The notes: generated by a model not told the origin, from the sequence alone. A stretch of DNA of 16,470 nucleotides from CAYXUW01 sp964468375 (GCA_964468375.1 CAYXUW010000052.1:1-16470), one strand, 5' to 3'. Shown: positions 6,571 through 15,191, counted from the stretch's first letter. Program-made: numbers and translations.

Positions 6571-8103
6571 ATGTTATCGAGACTGCACAGCGTAACATTA
6601 GCGGGAATCGACGGGGTCATTTGCGAGGTGGAGGTGGACGTCTCGCGAGGCGGGTTCGAGAAGTCATTAATTGTGGGGCTGCCGGACACAGCGGTAAAGG
6701 AAAGCATCGAGCGGGTCAAAAGCGCGATTACCAATTGCGGATACAGGTATCCGAAGAAACAGTCGCTGATAAATCTGGCGCCGGCGGATATAAAGAAGGC
6801 GGGGCCGGCCTTCGATTTGCCGATTGCGTTAGGCATACTTATCGGGAGCAACAGTATGGCGGCGGGGGACAGCTTGAAGGAGTTCGTCATAGTAGGGGAG
6901 CTCGCGCTCGACGGACGGGTGCGGGGAGTTAACGGCGTGCTGAGTATGGCGATGACGGCGGCGGCGAACGGCTTTAAGCGGATGATTGTGCCGGCGGAGA
7001 ACGCCGAGGAGGCGGCGGTTGTTCAGGAAATAGAAGTATACGGTATCGGCTCGCTGACGCAGGCGGCGAGTTTTCTCTCGGGGCAGCTCGAGCTGGGGAC
7101 GACGACCGTCGATGTAGATAAGCTCTTCGAGGCGGCGGCGAAATACGATTTCGATTTCGCGGATGTTAAGGGGCAGGAGAGCGTTAAGCGGGCGCTGACG
7201 ATAGCGGCGGCAGGGGGGCATAATATAATGATGATAGGGCCGCCGGGAGCGGGCAAGACGATGCTGTCAGAACGGCTGGCGACGATTCTGCCGGGGCTGA
7301 GCTTAGAGGAATCGCTGGAAACGACGCGGATATATTCGTCGGTGGGTTTATTGGGCAGGGGCAAGGCGCTTCTGGCGACACGGCCCATCCGGGCGCCTCA
7401 CCATACGGCGAGCGGGCCGGCGCTGGTCGGCGGGGGGACGAATCCTCGGCCGGGCGAATTGTCGCTGTCGCATTTCGGGATATTGTTTTTAGATGAGTTT
7501 GCGGAATTTCCGAGGCACATTCTCGAAATGATTCGTCAGCCGCTGGAGGAAGGATTTGTTACCGTCTCGCGCGCCAAGGGAACGGTGCGATTTCCGTCTC
7601 AGTTTATGCTGGTTGCGGCGATGAATCCGTGTCCGTGCGGGTATTTCGGGACGGACGTGAGGAGGTGCAGGTGCACGCCGGGGCAGATTGAGCGATATTT
7701 ATCGAAGATATCCGGGCCGCTGGTGGACAGGATTGATATCCATATCGATGTGCCGGCGATGAGTTTCAGCAAGCTGCGGAGCAAATCGGGTCAGCTCGGC
7801 TCGGCTGCGATGAGAGGGGACGTGGTGAAGGCCAGAGAAGTCCAGGCGAAACGATTCGATGAAAACAAGACTATGACAAACGCAAGGATGAGTCATAAGC
7901 AGGTTCGCAATTGGTGCGAGCTTGACGAATCGTGTGAAATGCTGCTGAAGCATGCGATGACGGAATTCGGTCTGAGTGCGCGGGCCCACGATAAAATCTG
8001 CAAGGTCGCCCGGACTATAGCGGATTTGAGCGGCGCTGAAACAATAGCCCCCGAACATATCGCCGAGGCCGTAAGCTATAGGAAGCTGGACAGAAAGCTG
8101 TGA
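6571..8103 (+). CDS. yifB: YifB/ComM-family Mg-chelatase-like AAA+ ATPase
   Basis: Full-length 510-residue member of the YifB/ComM family, hexameric helicase-like AAA+ proteins that in naturally transformable bacteria promote branch migration during integration of incoming DNA. Domain order is typical: an N-terminal Lon-protease-like ChlI domain (about 1-180, with ADIKKAGPAFDLPIALGIL), the AAA+ core and a C-terminal Mg_chelatase_C domain (about 410-510). Walker A is GPPGAGKT (223-230), Walker B ILFLDEF (304-310), and the sensor region reads VAAMNPCPCGYFG. Four cysteines (354, 356, 366, 368) form the CPCG...CRC cluster usual in this family, a possible metal site. SGPLVDRID (381-389) is the conserved arginine segment. 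GGGAGC lies upstream of the ATG. The gene stands alone, with no adjacent DprA, topoisomerase or competence gene. Function is taken from the family; nothing appears damaged. Confidence 0.93.
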   Translation: MLSRLHSVTLAGIDGVICEVEVDVSRGGFEKSLIVGLPDTAVKESIERVKSAITNCGYRYPKKQSLINLAPADIKKAGPAFDLPIALGILIGSNSMAAGDSLKEFVIVGELALDGRVRGVNGVLSMAMTAAANGFKRMIVPAENAEEAAVVQEIEVYGIGSLTQAASFLSGQLELGTTTVDVDKLFEAAAKYDFDFADVKGQESVKRALTIAAAGGHNIMMIGPPGAGKTMLSERLATILPGLSLEESLETTRIYSSVGLLGRGKALLATRPIRAPHHTASGPALVGGGTNPRPGELSLSHFGILFLDEFAEFPRHILEMIRQPLEEGFVTVSRAKGTVRFPSQFMLVAAMNPCPCGYFGTDVRRCRCTPGQIERYLSKISGPLVDRIDIHIDVPAMSFSKLRSKSGQLGSAAMRGDVVKAREVQAKRFDENKTMTNARMSHKQVRNWCELDESCEMLLKHAMTEFGLSARAHDKICKVARTIADLSGAETIAPEHIAEAVSYRKLDRKL

Positions 8104-8116
8104 TTGGCCATTGGCC

Positions 8117-8144
8117 GTGAAAAGGCATGTTTGCTTTTTCGCAC
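8117..8144. terminator. possible bidirectional terminator between convergent genes
   Basis: The 57-bp gap between the yifB-type gene and the protease contains GTGAAAAG and CTTTTTCGCAC, which can pair with a small bulge around a loop of about 9 nt. A/T-rich arms on both sides would give U-runs in either direction. The stem is imperfect, so the call is tentative. Confidence 0.3.
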
Positions 8145-8160
8145 TTGACAATTCGGCAGG

Positions 8161-8658
8161 TCACAGAGCCGAACATGTCGGAGGAAAAACATCAATCAGC
8201 GTCTGCACAAGTTGCTGAGCCGCCTTACATACCTGGGGTGACATAGAGTCGCCCAGCCGAGTATGCTCCGGTTGAATACCGACAAAATACACATCTACCT
8301 CAATATTTCGGCTTACCATTTCGGTAAATAAATGGGGCGAGAGTGTGTGCGTTGATAAAGCAAATGAGCTCAACTGTTCGGGCTTGAATATATCTATCGT
8401 TCCGGGCAGAGCATGGAAGTCGATGGCATCGATAATAAGCAGATTCTGCGGTGCTTTTTTTACTATCGGCTGAATATAGTTTTCGGGGACGGTTCCGGCG
8501 TCTATCACTTCGGCACAAGATTTTGCGTCCTGAAGCTGCCGACAAACCAACTGACCGACTCCATCATCACCTTTTAGTGTGTTGCCGATTCCAACAATAA
8601 CCGTTTTAGAGCCGTGAAGCTTTTGGAGCTTGGCGAAAAGTCGTTTACCGATAGCCAT
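8161..8658 (-). CDS. [NiFe] hydrogenase maturation endopeptidase (peptidase M52, HycI/HyaD type)
   Basis: A 165-residue cytoplasmic protease expected to remove the C-terminal extension of the hydrogenase large subunit after nickel insertion. The diagnostic N-terminal motif GIGNTLKGDDGVG is at 23-35, with Asp31/Asp32 in the position of the first metal ligand. LLIIDAIDF (73-81) supplies the second acidic ligand and LSTHTLSPH the histidine at about 104, matching the Asp-Asp-His nickel-sensing site known for HycI. The length is normal for the family. It is the last gene of the operon, 7 bp after the 4Fe-4S subunit. Its presence fits the 42-residue tail beyond the DPCxxCxxR motif of the large subunit encoded in the same operon. 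No strong ribosome binding site is visible, so translation may depend on coupling to the upstream gene. Confidence 0.9.
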   Translation of the reverse strand: MAIGKRLFAKLQKLHGSKTVIVGIGNTLKGDDGVGQLVCRQLQDAKSCAEVIDAGTVPENYIQPIVKKAPQNLLIIDAIDFHALPGTIDIFKPEQLSSFALSTHTLSPHLFTEMVSRNIEVDVYFVGIQPEHTRLGDSMSPQVCKAAQQLVQTLIDVFPPTCSAL

Positions 8659-8665
8659 AGCAGTT

Positions 8666-9280
8666 TTACAGCCGGATATTCAATTCGCACTTACATTTCG
8701 GGCAGAGTATCCGCATAAAATCACTTGTTTTGGGCGGCTCCTCAGACTTGGGCTTCGGCTGAATGTCCTGCGGCTTCGTGCTCAATTCGCCGCTTTTGGC
8801 AATCAGCAGGGAAGGATTGGTATAGGCCAGGGGCCCGAGTTTTTCATAAAGCCAGATGAGGTGTTTTTTTGTTCCTATTACTGCGCCGCATTTTTCGCAC
8901 AACTGCAGTTCGAAATCGTGAGTCTCGACGGTTTCCTCTCTATTTAGAGTGGCCAAGTCCCATTTTCTCGACAGCTTTATGCCTGTTTCCGTAGTGCAGC
9001 AGGCCTCGCAGTTGCCGCAAAAAATACAGGTATCGTATCTGTGGGTTATTCTTCTTACGGGCGGGTCCGCATCCAAATCATCAACCATACTCAAGCATTC
9101 CGGGGTCGGACAGGCATTGACGCAGGCACCACAACCGATACAGGTATCGAGGTCAAACTCGGGTTTGCCCCTGTATTTTTCCGGCACAATACACGGCTTA
9201 GCAGGAAAGCGGGTGGTGAACCGCGGCGACAGGACGGCTACGACAGCTTCTTTCAATTCTCTTAATTTCGGTAAACGCAA
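8666..9280 (-). CDS. 4Fe-4S ferredoxin-like hydrogenase subunit (NuoI/MbhN/EchF type)
   Basis: A subunit of about 204 residues that should carry electrons between soluble ferredoxin and the catalytic core on the cytoplasmic face. It contains two 4Fe-4S motifs, CIGCGACVNACP (about 47-58) and CIFCGNCEACC (about 85-95), the second lacking the usual Pro. Two further cysteine pairs, CEKCG (about 128-132) and CPKCKC near the C-terminus (about 193-198), could form a zinc- or rubredoxin-like site. The N-terminus is a short basic amphipathic helix, as in NuoI-type subunits. TTG at 9280-9278 is preferred because AGGAG (9292-9288) is 7 bp upstream; an in-frame TTG at 9286 lies only 1 bp from it. It follows mrpG by about 31 bp and precedes the maturation protease. 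The position at the end of the Mrp block recalls MbhN closing the archaeal mbh operon. Confidence 0.88.
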   Translation of the reverse strand: MRLPKLRELKEAVVAVLSPRFTTRFPAKPCIVPEKYRGKPEFDLDTCIGCGACVNACPTPECLSMVDDLDADPPVRRITHRYDTCIFCGNCEACCTTETGIKLSRKWDLATLNREETVETHDFELQLCEKCGAVIGTKKHLIWLYEKLGPLAYTNPSLLIAKSGELSTKPQDIQPKPKSEEPPKTSDFMRILCPKCKCELNIRL

Positions 9281-9311
9281 TTTCAAACTCCTGCAACAAA
9301 CTATCTATGCG

Positions 9312-9638
9312 CTATTTTTTTTCTTTTCCGTATTTATCAACAACACTATTCTCCCACAGTTTTACGCCGGAGGCGTAAGCTCCTTTTGCGATTGCGTGCG
9401 CAGCCGTAGGTGAAGTTATAAGCACAAAAACGGCACATATTACAGCTTTCGCACTTGTGGGTCCGGAACCGCAAATCAAGGCGACACCGAGCAACAACAT
9501 AATGGTGCCGAGAGTTACGCACTTTGTCGCGGCCTGCAAACGATTGTAAACATCGGGGAAACGCACCAAACCTATACAACCGAACACATCAAACAAAACT
9601 CCAATTATTATCAGTATATATCCTATAATATCAATCAT
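9312..9638 (-). CDS. mrpG: Mrp/Mnh-type antiporter subunit G
   Basis: A 108-residue membrane protein of the MnhG/PhaG/MbhC family. Three hydrophobic helices are visible: about 2-24, 38-57 and 63-84. Family landmarks are GLVRFPDVYNRLQAATK after the first helix and SPTAAHAIAKGAY at the end of the third. In Mrp antiporters and Mbh hydrogenases this subunit is part of the Na+-handling module with E and F. The start overlaps the end of mrpF by 8 bp, which implies translational coupling, and GAGGGC inside mrpF is its likely ribosome binding site. Confidence 0.92.
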   Translation of the reverse strand: MIDIIGYILIIIGVLFDVFGCIGLVRFPDVYNRLQAATKCVTLGTIMLLLGVALICGSGPTSAKAVICAVFVLITSPTAAHAIAKGAYASGVKLWENSVVDKYGKEKK

Positions 9639-9897
9639 CGAAGCTTCTGCCCTCCAAAAACTTTGCCAACGCTATCGTTCCGATGAAGCTTAGCAATGCC
9701 CAAGCGAGGGCGATATTGAGATAAAAATCTTTCCCAGTTACCAGCCCGAGAAGAGCACAAAAACCCACTATAACCGTGCCTAATATATCGATAGCAACGG
9801 TCCTGTCCGGTGCGCTGGGGCCGCGACCTATCCTATACAGACACAAGAAACAACACACAAATAAGCCGATGTAAGATAACGTTACTACAGTTGTCAT
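9631..9897 (-). CDS. mrpF: Mrp/Mnh-type antiporter subunit F
   Basis: An 88-residue three-helix membrane protein of the MnhF/PhaF/MbhB family, recognised by RIGRGPSAPDRTVAIDILGT after the first helix and ALLSFIGTIALAKFLE near the end. It belongs to the small-subunit Na+ module of Mrp-type complexes. ATG at 9897 is preferred because AAAGAG is 7 bp upstream; an in-frame TTG at 9903 would be only 1 bp from it. It overlaps mrpG by 8 bp and follows mrpE after 13 bp. Confidence 0.92.
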   Translation of the reverse strand: MTTVVTLSYIGLFVCCFLCLYRIGRGPSAPDRTVAIDILGTVIVGFCALLGLVTGKDFYLNIALAWALLSFIGTIALAKFLEGRSFDD

Positions 9898-9910
9898 AAT
9901 CAATCTCTTT

Positions 9911-10414
9911 CTACTCGAAGATTTTCTTCAGGAACCACTCGAACCTCTTTGCGATAAACTTGGTTGCCTGTTCGGTATCGTCGGATTTTACATTAATCCA
10001 ATGGATATATAGGTAGCCGTCATCAGTCAAGTCCACAGTCAGTGTGCCCGGTGTCAGAGTGATGGAATTGGCCAAGGCGGTAATTCCGGATTCGGTTTTC
10101 AAATCTGTTTTTATTTTTACGATTCCCGGTTTTATGGGCATTTTGGGGTGTAAAGCACGATAAACAACGTCGAGATTGGCCTTTATTACATAATAGAAGA
10201 ATACCGGCACATAAACCAAGAACCAAAACACCCGCACCGGCGACAAAAACACATGGTGTTCCTTAGGCAGCATCTCATGAAACAATATCGCAACGCCTGC
10301 AGAAGCTATCAGTCCTGCAACCACAACCTGGATATCGATTTTGCCCTCAACAAAAGGCCAGGTCCAGATAACCCAAATAATAAATCCTAAAACAAAATAA
10401 AGCAGACGTCTCAT
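9911..10414 (-). CDS. mrpE: Mrp/Mnh-type antiporter subunit E
   Basis: A 167-residue protein of the MnhE/PhaE/MbhA family. The N-terminal half is membrane-embedded (helices at about 3-20, 27-46 and 58-79) and the C-terminal half is a soluble domain. The family signature is ANSITLTPGTLTVDL (about 116-130), followed by YLYIHWI. In Mbh and Mrp structures this subunit sits with F and G in the ion-translocating membrane arm. The ribosome binding site AAAGGA is 8 bp upstream of the ATG. It lies between mrpD (18 bp gap) and mrpF, as in canonical mrp operons. Confidence 0.93.
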   Translation of the reverse strand: MRRLLYFVLGFIIWVIWTWPFVEGKIDIQVVVAGLIASAGVAILFHEMLPKEHHVFLSPVRVFWFLVYVPVFFYYVIKANLDVVYRALHPKMPIKPGIVKIKTDLKTESGITALANSITLTPGTLTVDLTDDGYLYIHWINVKSDDTEQATKFIAKRFEWFLKKIFE

Positions 10415-10432
10415 ATATTTAATCCTTTGGAG

Positions 10433-11947
10433 TTATGTTCCAATTAAATTAGCCGAATACGATAGTCCGTTTGTAAGCACCTCTACAGCCGGCTCGAGGA
10501 TGTTAGCTTTCAAAGACGGCATAATCACGAGCAATCCCATAAGCACACACAAACAAGCGAGGAAAACCATTGCAAAAAGCATAGAGTTCTTGTTTTCTTT
10601 TGCCTGCTGCAGGTTTTCCGGCAACTCGCCAAGGAAAACGTATCTTTGGACCTTCAAATACATAATTAAAGTGCATAAGCTCACAAAAACAATTATCGCA
10701 GCTATCCAGTAAAAATGAGCCTGAATTGCCGCAACTACTAAAATCAGTTTACTCCAGAACCCGCTGAACGGCGGTATACCCACGATGGAAGCTGATGCGA
10801 CGGTGCAGGTTGCACGTGTTACGGGCATTTTCTCTGCGAGTCCGCCCATCTGCTTCATTTCCCTTGTGCCTGTCGACATCTCTACCGAGCCGCTGGTTAA
10901 AAATAACAATGACTTGTAAACAGCGTGGTTAGCCAGATGGAACAAGCCGCCGAGGATGGCCAAAGAAGCCCAAGCCAAATTATCACCTCTGGCGATGATA
11001 AGCCCCCCAAGTCCGATACCCAAAACCACGTAACCTATCTGGCTGATACTCGAATAAGCCATGAGCCGCTTTAAGTCCCATTGCCCAATTGCCAGAAAGG
11101 CACCAGCAACCATACTCAAGAGCCCGAGAACGATTAAGAGCCAGCCTATCTGGACGGAAATGCCGAACACGTTGAAAACCATACGGCATAGGGCATAGAC
11201 TCCAAGTGCCTTTATCAGTACACCTGAGAGCATTGCCGAAATCGGCGCCGGAGCCGACGGATGGGCGTCGGGCAGCCAGGCGTGGAACGGCACCAGAGCA
11301 GCTTTCAGGCCGAATCCGACAATAAACAAACACAGCGCAAATCCAAGACCGATATTCAGCCCTGAGACCTGAATAGCTTTCGAGATGTAGGCCATATTGA
11401 GCGAGCCGGTATTGCCGTAAGTAAGAGCGACTCCAAAAAGAACAAATATTGAAGCGATGCTGCCGAGCACCATATATTTAAAAGACGCTTCGAGCTCTTC
11501 ATGCCCGCAGCCGAAGCCAACCAGCGCATAAGATGCAATTGAAGCAATCTCCAAAAACACAAACAGGTTAAAGACATCTCCTGAGAGCACAACACCATTC
11601 ATACCCGCAACCATAAGCATAAACAAGCTAAGGTACTTTGCTTTGGCGGTATATTGCTCCATATATCTGACGCTGAAAAGCATGGCGGCGGTGCTGACAA
11701 CGCTGATAACCAAAAGTAAAAGCGAACTTAAGCCATCAAGGACAAGATTGATTCCAATGGGGATAGACCACTTGCCTATCTCATAGACGGCGGACCGACC
11801 GATAGAGGCAACAGCCAAGACAAGCAATGAAACAGCCGCCAGGTTAGCTAAGACCGTTGCAAGAGCTTTGAGCTTTTTGCCGAAAATCGGCAGCAAAAAT
11901 GCCGTTACCAAAGGAATAGCCACAAAAATCGGCAGCGGTATGCTCAT
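10433..11947 (-). CDS. mrpD: Mrp/Mnh-type antiporter subunit D (proton/Na+-conducting, MbhH/NuoN-like)
   Basis: A 504-residue polytopic membrane protein with about 14 helices, homologous to complex I subunits NuoL/M/N. Key residues of the proton path are visible: Glu133 in FLEIASIASYALV, Lys215 in GLKAALVPFHAWLPDAHPSA and Lys246 in GVLIKALGVY. A further motif is YSSISQIGYVVLGIGLG. GIPPFSGFWSKL marks the discontinuous helix and its lysine near the C-terminal half. The start overlaps the mrpC stop (ATGA, 11944-11947) and AAGGAGG lies 8 bp upstream, the strongest ribosome binding site of the operon. Together with the 618-residue subunit it gives the complex two antiporter-type channels. Sequence features favour MrpD/MbhH over a true NuoN because of the neighbouring mrp genes. 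Confidence 0.93.
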   Translation of the reverse strand: MSIPLPIFVAIPLVTAFLLPIFGKKLKALATVLANLAAVSLLVLAVASIGRSAVYEIGKWSIPIGINLVLDGLSSLLLLVISVVSTAAMLFSVRYMEQYTAKAKYLSLFMLMVAGMNGVVLSGDVFNLFVFLEIASIASYALVGFGCGHEELEASFKYMVLGSIASIFVLFGVALTYGNTGSLNMAYISKAIQVSGLNIGLGFALCLFIVGFGLKAALVPFHAWLPDAHPSAPAPISAMLSGVLIKALGVYALCRMVFNVFGISVQIGWLLIVLGLLSMVAGAFLAIGQWDLKRLMAYSSISQIGYVVLGIGLGGLIIARGDNLAWASLAILGGLFHLANHAVYKSLLFLTSGSVEMSTGTREMKQMGGLAEKMPVTRATCTVASASIVGIPPFSGFWSKLILVVAAIQAHFYWIAAIIVFVSLCTLIMYLKVQRYVFLGELPENLQQAKENKNSMLFAMVFLACLCVLMGLLVIMPSLKANILEPAVEVLTNGLSYSANLIGT

Positions 11948-12303
11948 CCTCTCAACCTCCTTATCTCAGTGATGTCAAAGGTGCCATACTTTCCATAAGT
12001 TCTGATGCATATCGAAATCATAAGCGCCAATGAACCCAGACTAATAACAATTGCTGTAAGCACAAGCGCTTGTGGCAGCGGGTCAACTGAAGCGTTTATA
12101 AACTGCTCCATTGCCGGTCCAAGATGGCTTCTGTCGACTATCGGCGCCACACCGCCGAAGCGGTAACCGAGCATAATCAGGAAAAGGTTAACGGCATATT
12201 CCATAACCATTATGCCGATTACAATCTTGACCATATTCTTTTTTACGACCGCACAATACAGGCCAATCATAAATAATAAAAAGCATAACGCATAAGGCAG
12301 CAT
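11944..12303 (-). CDS. mrpC: Mrp/Mnh-type antiporter subunit C (NuoK/MbhG-like)
   Basis: A 119-residue three-helix membrane protein of the MnhC/NuoK family. The diagnostic segment VDPLPQALVLTAIVISL (about 78-94) is intact, and IMVMEYAVNLFL carries the conserved membrane glutamate of the NuoK family. The ribosome binding site AAAGGAG is about 9 bp upstream. The TGA overlaps the mrpD ATG by 4 bp, so the two are translationally coupled. A 19-bp gap separates it from mrpB. Confidence 0.93.
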   Translation of the reverse strand: MLPYALCFLLFMIGLYCAVVKKNMVKIVIGIMVMEYAVNLFLIMLGYRFGGVAPIVDRSHLGPAMEQFINASVDPLPQALVLTAIVISLGSLALMISICIRTYGKYGTFDITEIRRLRG

Positions 12304-12322
12304 TGTTTTTTTGCTCCTTTAA

Positions 12323-12778
12323 CTATTCATACCTGCACTCTTTGCCTTTACAACTTATCGAAAGCGCAAGAATCACCAAAAACAGTGATGCGCCAACCTT
12401 CATACCGATAGCGATGTTCGAGAGCGGTATAGTGCCGGCACTTATAAGGTTCAGGGGTTCTCCCGGCAGATACTTCTGATACAGGAAGTTGACGAAGAAG
12501 GAACCGCCGAGCACAAGGCCCAGAATTGCTATCAGGGCGAACAGAAATGCTCCCACACAATCAAGCTTTGAGGCAACCGGCAGAGACAGATTTTCTTCTG
12601 CAAATTCTCTGCCGTACGCCAGCATAAGCAATACATAAGAAGAAGCCAAAATCACGCCGCCGGCAAAGCCACCGCCCGGAGTCAAATGGCCGAAAATAAT
12701 TATGTAAATGCCAAACAAGAATATCAGTACCTTGACCCAACTGGCAATGGTTTTTACTATTACTGTCATACCTTTCAT
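12323..12778 (-). CDS. mrpB: Mrp/Mnh-type antiporter subunit B (MbhF-like)
   Basis: A 151-residue membrane protein of the MnhB family with four predicted helices. The family motif GHLTPGGGFAGGVILAS (about 30-46) is complete. The C-terminal half has SNIAIGMKVGASLFL, also typical. The ATG overlaps the stop of the preceding gene (12775-12778). GGAGG lies 10 bp upstream of it, whereas the second ATG three codons later has GAAAGG only about 1 bp away, so the first is preferred. Confidence 0.93.
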   Translation of the reverse strand: MKGMTVIVKTIASWVKVLIFLFGIYIIIFGHLTPGGGFAGGVILASSYVLLMLAYGREFAEENLSLPVASKLDCVGAFLFALIAILGLVLGGSFFVNFLYQKYLPGEPLNLISAGTIPLSNIAIGMKVGASLFLVILALSISCKGKECRYE

Positions 12779-13326
12779 TCGTCAGGGTCCTCCAGTTTCT
12801 TCTTAGTGTTTTTGCGGAGTATAACAATTGCCCCGATAATCGAAGTAAACAGGACAGTTGCCTCACCGAGCGTATCATAAGCCCTGAAATCCAGAATAAC
12901 CGAAGCAACAAGATTTGCCGCTCCTGTTTTCTGCAAACCCTCAGCTATGTATATCTGTGAGGCAGCTTCGGGAACCTTAGTAAAGACAGCGGTGCCAAAA
13001 GCGGGCAGAGTCTCAAGAACTTTTATGCCCGCCAGGAAAATCACAAAGATAATTACTACCGAAACGACTACTCCGAAAAATTCTCTGTCGCCGGTGATGA
13101 AGGTCATATCGCGTGCGATGGTAGCGCGGATTAAGATAATCAAACCCAAGACTTCCACCACAATCTGAGTTATCGCAATATCAGGCGCACGCAAAAACAG
13201 AAACATTATAGAAGCACCGAAGCCGACAGCGCCAACGCAGATCACGGCGCTTAGCAAATTGTTGGTTTCTATCGCGATAATCGCAGCAATTATCATAAAC
13301 AGCAATAAAGCGTAAAAGATAGCCAT
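12775..13326 (-). CDS. MbhD+MbhE-like subunit (equivalent to the MrpA C-terminal region)
   Basis: A 183-residue membrane protein that joins two units, separate in archaeal Mbh and fused to the end of MrpA in classical Mrp antiporters. The first (about 1-85) is a DUF4040/MbhD type with FLRAPDIAITQIVVEVLGLI, structurally related to NuoJ. The second (about 90-183) is the MbhE/MrpB-N type with GAANLVASVILDFRAYDTLGEATVL. The tail is charged and cytoplasmic. GAGG precedes the ATG. It follows the 618-residue antiporter subunit after 7 bp, so the two genes together correspond to a split MrpA. Confidence 0.9.
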   Translation of the reverse strand: MAIFYALLLFMIIAAIIAIETNNLLSAVICVGAVGFGASIMFLFLRAPDIAITQIVVEVLGLIILIRATIARDMTFITGDREFFGVVVSVVIIFVIFLAGIKVLETLPAFGTAVFTKVPEAASQIYIAEGLQKTGAANLVASVILDFRAYDTLGEATVLFTSIIGAIVILRKNTKKKLEDPDE

Positions 13327-13333
13327 ATTCGCC

Positions 13334-15190
13334 TCACCAAATCCTGCAAACTATAAATAGAATTATAAGCAATCCCAACGTAACCCAGGTCAGATACATC
13401 GGCAGAATACCGCTGTGGAGCCATCGCAGAAACTCCGTCAACGCCAAGCCTATTCTTCCACCTTGATTATATGTGTCAAAATAACCTTTTTCCTGTCCTT
13501 TATAAAGCTGTTTGAGACCGCCCATAGAGGAAACCGTTTTGTAGAAATGCGTTCCGGGTATTGTCATTTGCTCATCAGTTTGCACTTCGCCGCAGGTCCA
13601 GGTGGGCACTTGCCTGACCTTTCTTGCCAATAGCCCGAAAAGCAAGATTAACAAACCAAGGACTATACCAGCTACCATTAACATCGTAGCCAAAGTTGAA
13701 TCCCAAGTGCCTAAAGTTACGGTATCGGTTTCTATATTCAGGGCGGGATAAATAAACATCTTGAGCGGCACGTAATAAAAGATGCCGAAGAATATACACA
13801 GAAAAGCAAGGACAATCATCGGAATCCACATAGCCGGTGATACCTCTTTTACTGCTTTTAGCTTGTCCGGTAAACGGGAAAGAAACATAGAGTGAATAAG
13901 CTTTACGAATGATGCAAGGGTAAGAGCGCTTCCGAACATAGCACAGGTAAGCCAGATGGGCCATAGCTTTGCTGCATTGCCTGCCTGTGTTGTTCCCATT
14001 TCTATTACGCCCTGATAAACCATCCACTTGGAAACAAATCCATTGAAAGGCGGTATTCCGGAAATACTTAAAGCAGCCACCAGGCAAGCTGTGAAAGTAA
14101 TGGACATCTTCTTGCCCAGTCCGCCAAGATTGTCAAGCTCGGCAGTACCACTTTGTTGCTCAACTGCTCCGCCACAGAGAAATAAGCAACATTTATATAT
14201 TGAGTGGTTCAGCATATGGAACACTCCACCGGCAATACCAACGGCTGTTCCTGTTGCTATGCCGAGAACCATATAACCAACCTGGCTGATGGCGTGATAG
14301 GAGAGCAGCTTTTTGAGGTTGTGCTGGACCATCGCAATCATCACAGCGATAATTATCGTGGCCGCGCCTATAATTGCCAAGATTAGTCTTAAGGTAACTG
14401 AATTAACTTCAAAAATTCCGCGCACGATTAACACCAACAGGTAAATTCCCAGAAGTTTGTCAATAGCAGCGGGCAGAAGGGCCATTACAGATGCCGGGGC
14501 GTATTCACCGCTCGTAGGCAGCCACGTGTGCATAGGCAGTGCACCTGCCTTTGTAATAGCAGCGGTCATAAGTAACAAAAACGCAATAATTGCAGGTGCG
14601 GAAGCTGTTGGTAAGACGATATCCGAGATGACGAATGTCCCGGAAATTGCCCACACCATTAATATGCCGAGCAGAAAAGCTGCGTCGGAAGCCCCTATCA
14701 TTGCGAAACTTTTCGTGGCTGCGAAATTAGAGTTTCGTCCACCCGTGGTTATCAGAACATACAGCGAAGCAGTAACAACCTCCCAGAAGATAAGCAGGAA
14801 CAACAAGTGGTTGGAGAGCAAGATTCCCGCTGAGCCGCCTATAGTGAGCAGAATGGAACCGTAGTACTCATTGGCCCGCTTCTCACCAGCCATCGATTTC
14901 AGTGAATACAATGTTATTAACAGGCCAAAGCCCATAGCAAATATCAATATAAAGGTCCCCAGTGGCTGAGTTCTCAGCAGCAAGTCTAATTTCAGGTCGC
15001 CTATCTGAAGAACAGACCAGGCATAATCAAGCTGGCCAAGATTGAATATCTGAATAGCTTTTACAAATACAAAAGCCGAGATAAGCAATGTAAGTATCTT
15101 GGACAAAGTTTTTATCATGTTCGGCAGGAACAGCATTACAAAGCCCGCAATCAAAGGCAGAAAAACCAGGATGAGCAAAGTCTTATCCAA
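13334..15190 (-). CDS. HyfB/NuoL/MrpA-like proton/Na+-translocating subunit
   Basis: A 618-residue polytopic membrane protein, the first of the two antiporter-type subunits. Channel residues are intact: Glu137 in FWEVVTASLYVLI, Lys214 in ITKAGALPMHTWLP, Lys245 in AIDKLLGIY, HNLKKLLSYHAISQVGYM at 290-307, and Lys388 in GIPPFNGFVSKWM. After the antiporter core (to about 525) comes an extension starting with TWTCGEVQTDEQM. A TWxCG segment of this kind is typical of HycC/HyfB/EchA hydrogenase subunits rather than MrpA. A final hydrophobic helix (about 592-615) is followed by a short basic end. Initiation is at TTG, with GGAGG 9 bp upstream and only 1 bp after the large-subunit stop. It could be called MrpA (N-terminal part) by position or HyfB by sequence; the ion moved (H+ or Na+) cannot be read from the sequence. 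Confidence 0.92.
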   Translation of the reverse strand: MDKTLLILVFLPLIAGFVMLFLPNMIKTLSKILTLLISAFVFVKAIQIFNLGQLDYAWSVLQIGDLKLDLLLRTQPLGTFILIFAMGFGLLITLYSLKSMAGEKRANEYYGSILLTIGGSAGILLSNHLLFLLIFWEVVTASLYVLITTGGRNSNFAATKSFAMIGASDAAFLLGILMVWAISGTFVISDIVLPTASAPAIIAFLLLMTAAITKAGALPMHTWLPTSGEYAPASVMALLPAAIDKLLGIYLLVLIVRGIFEVNSVTLRLILAIIGAATIIIAVMIAMVQHNLKKLLSYHAISQVGYMVLGIATGTAVGIAGGVFHMLNHSIYKCCLFLCGGAVEQQSGTAELDNLGGLGKKMSITFTACLVAALSISGIPPFNGFVSKWMVYQGVIEMGTTQAGNAAKLWPIWLTCAMFGSALTLASFVKLIHSMFLSRLPDKLKAVKEVSPAMWIPMIVLAFLCIFFGIFYYVPLKMFIYPALNIETDTVTLGTWDSTLATMLMVAGIVLGLLILLFGLLARKVRQVPTWTCGEVQTDEQMTIPGTHFYKTVSSMGGLKQLYKGQEKGYFDTYNQGGRIGLALTEFLRWLHSGILPMYLTWVTLGLLIILFIVCRIW

Positions 15191-15191
15191 T

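Noticed and set aside
5442..6932. Long + strand open frame of 496 codons opposite the aminotransferase and running into the yifB-type gene
   Set aside because: Composition is Asp/Gly/Ala/Glu-rich shadow sequence; it is antisense to a gene with intact catalytic motifs and out of frame with a clear ATPase. No ribosome binding site or recognisable domain.
8104..8116. TTGGCCATTGGCC near-palindrome after the yifB-type gene
   Set aside because: A short direct repeat of TTGGCC (one copy overlapping the stop region) rather than a stable hairpin; no T-run follows.
8949..9413. + strand open frame opposite the 4Fe-4S subunit and mrpG
   Set aside because: Antisense to two genes with unambiguous motifs; no domain of its own.
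14457..14864. + strand open frame opposite the HyfB/NuoL-like gene
   Set aside because: Shadow of a membrane-protein gene. The Ala/Ile-rich product is explained by the reverse complement of hydrophobic codons.
10433..15190. Interpretation of the operon as respiratory complex I
   Set aside because: The large subunit keeps both nickel CxxC motifs, a maturation protease is present, and the membrane genes are Mrp-type (A to G) rather than NuoA/H/J/K/L/M/N.
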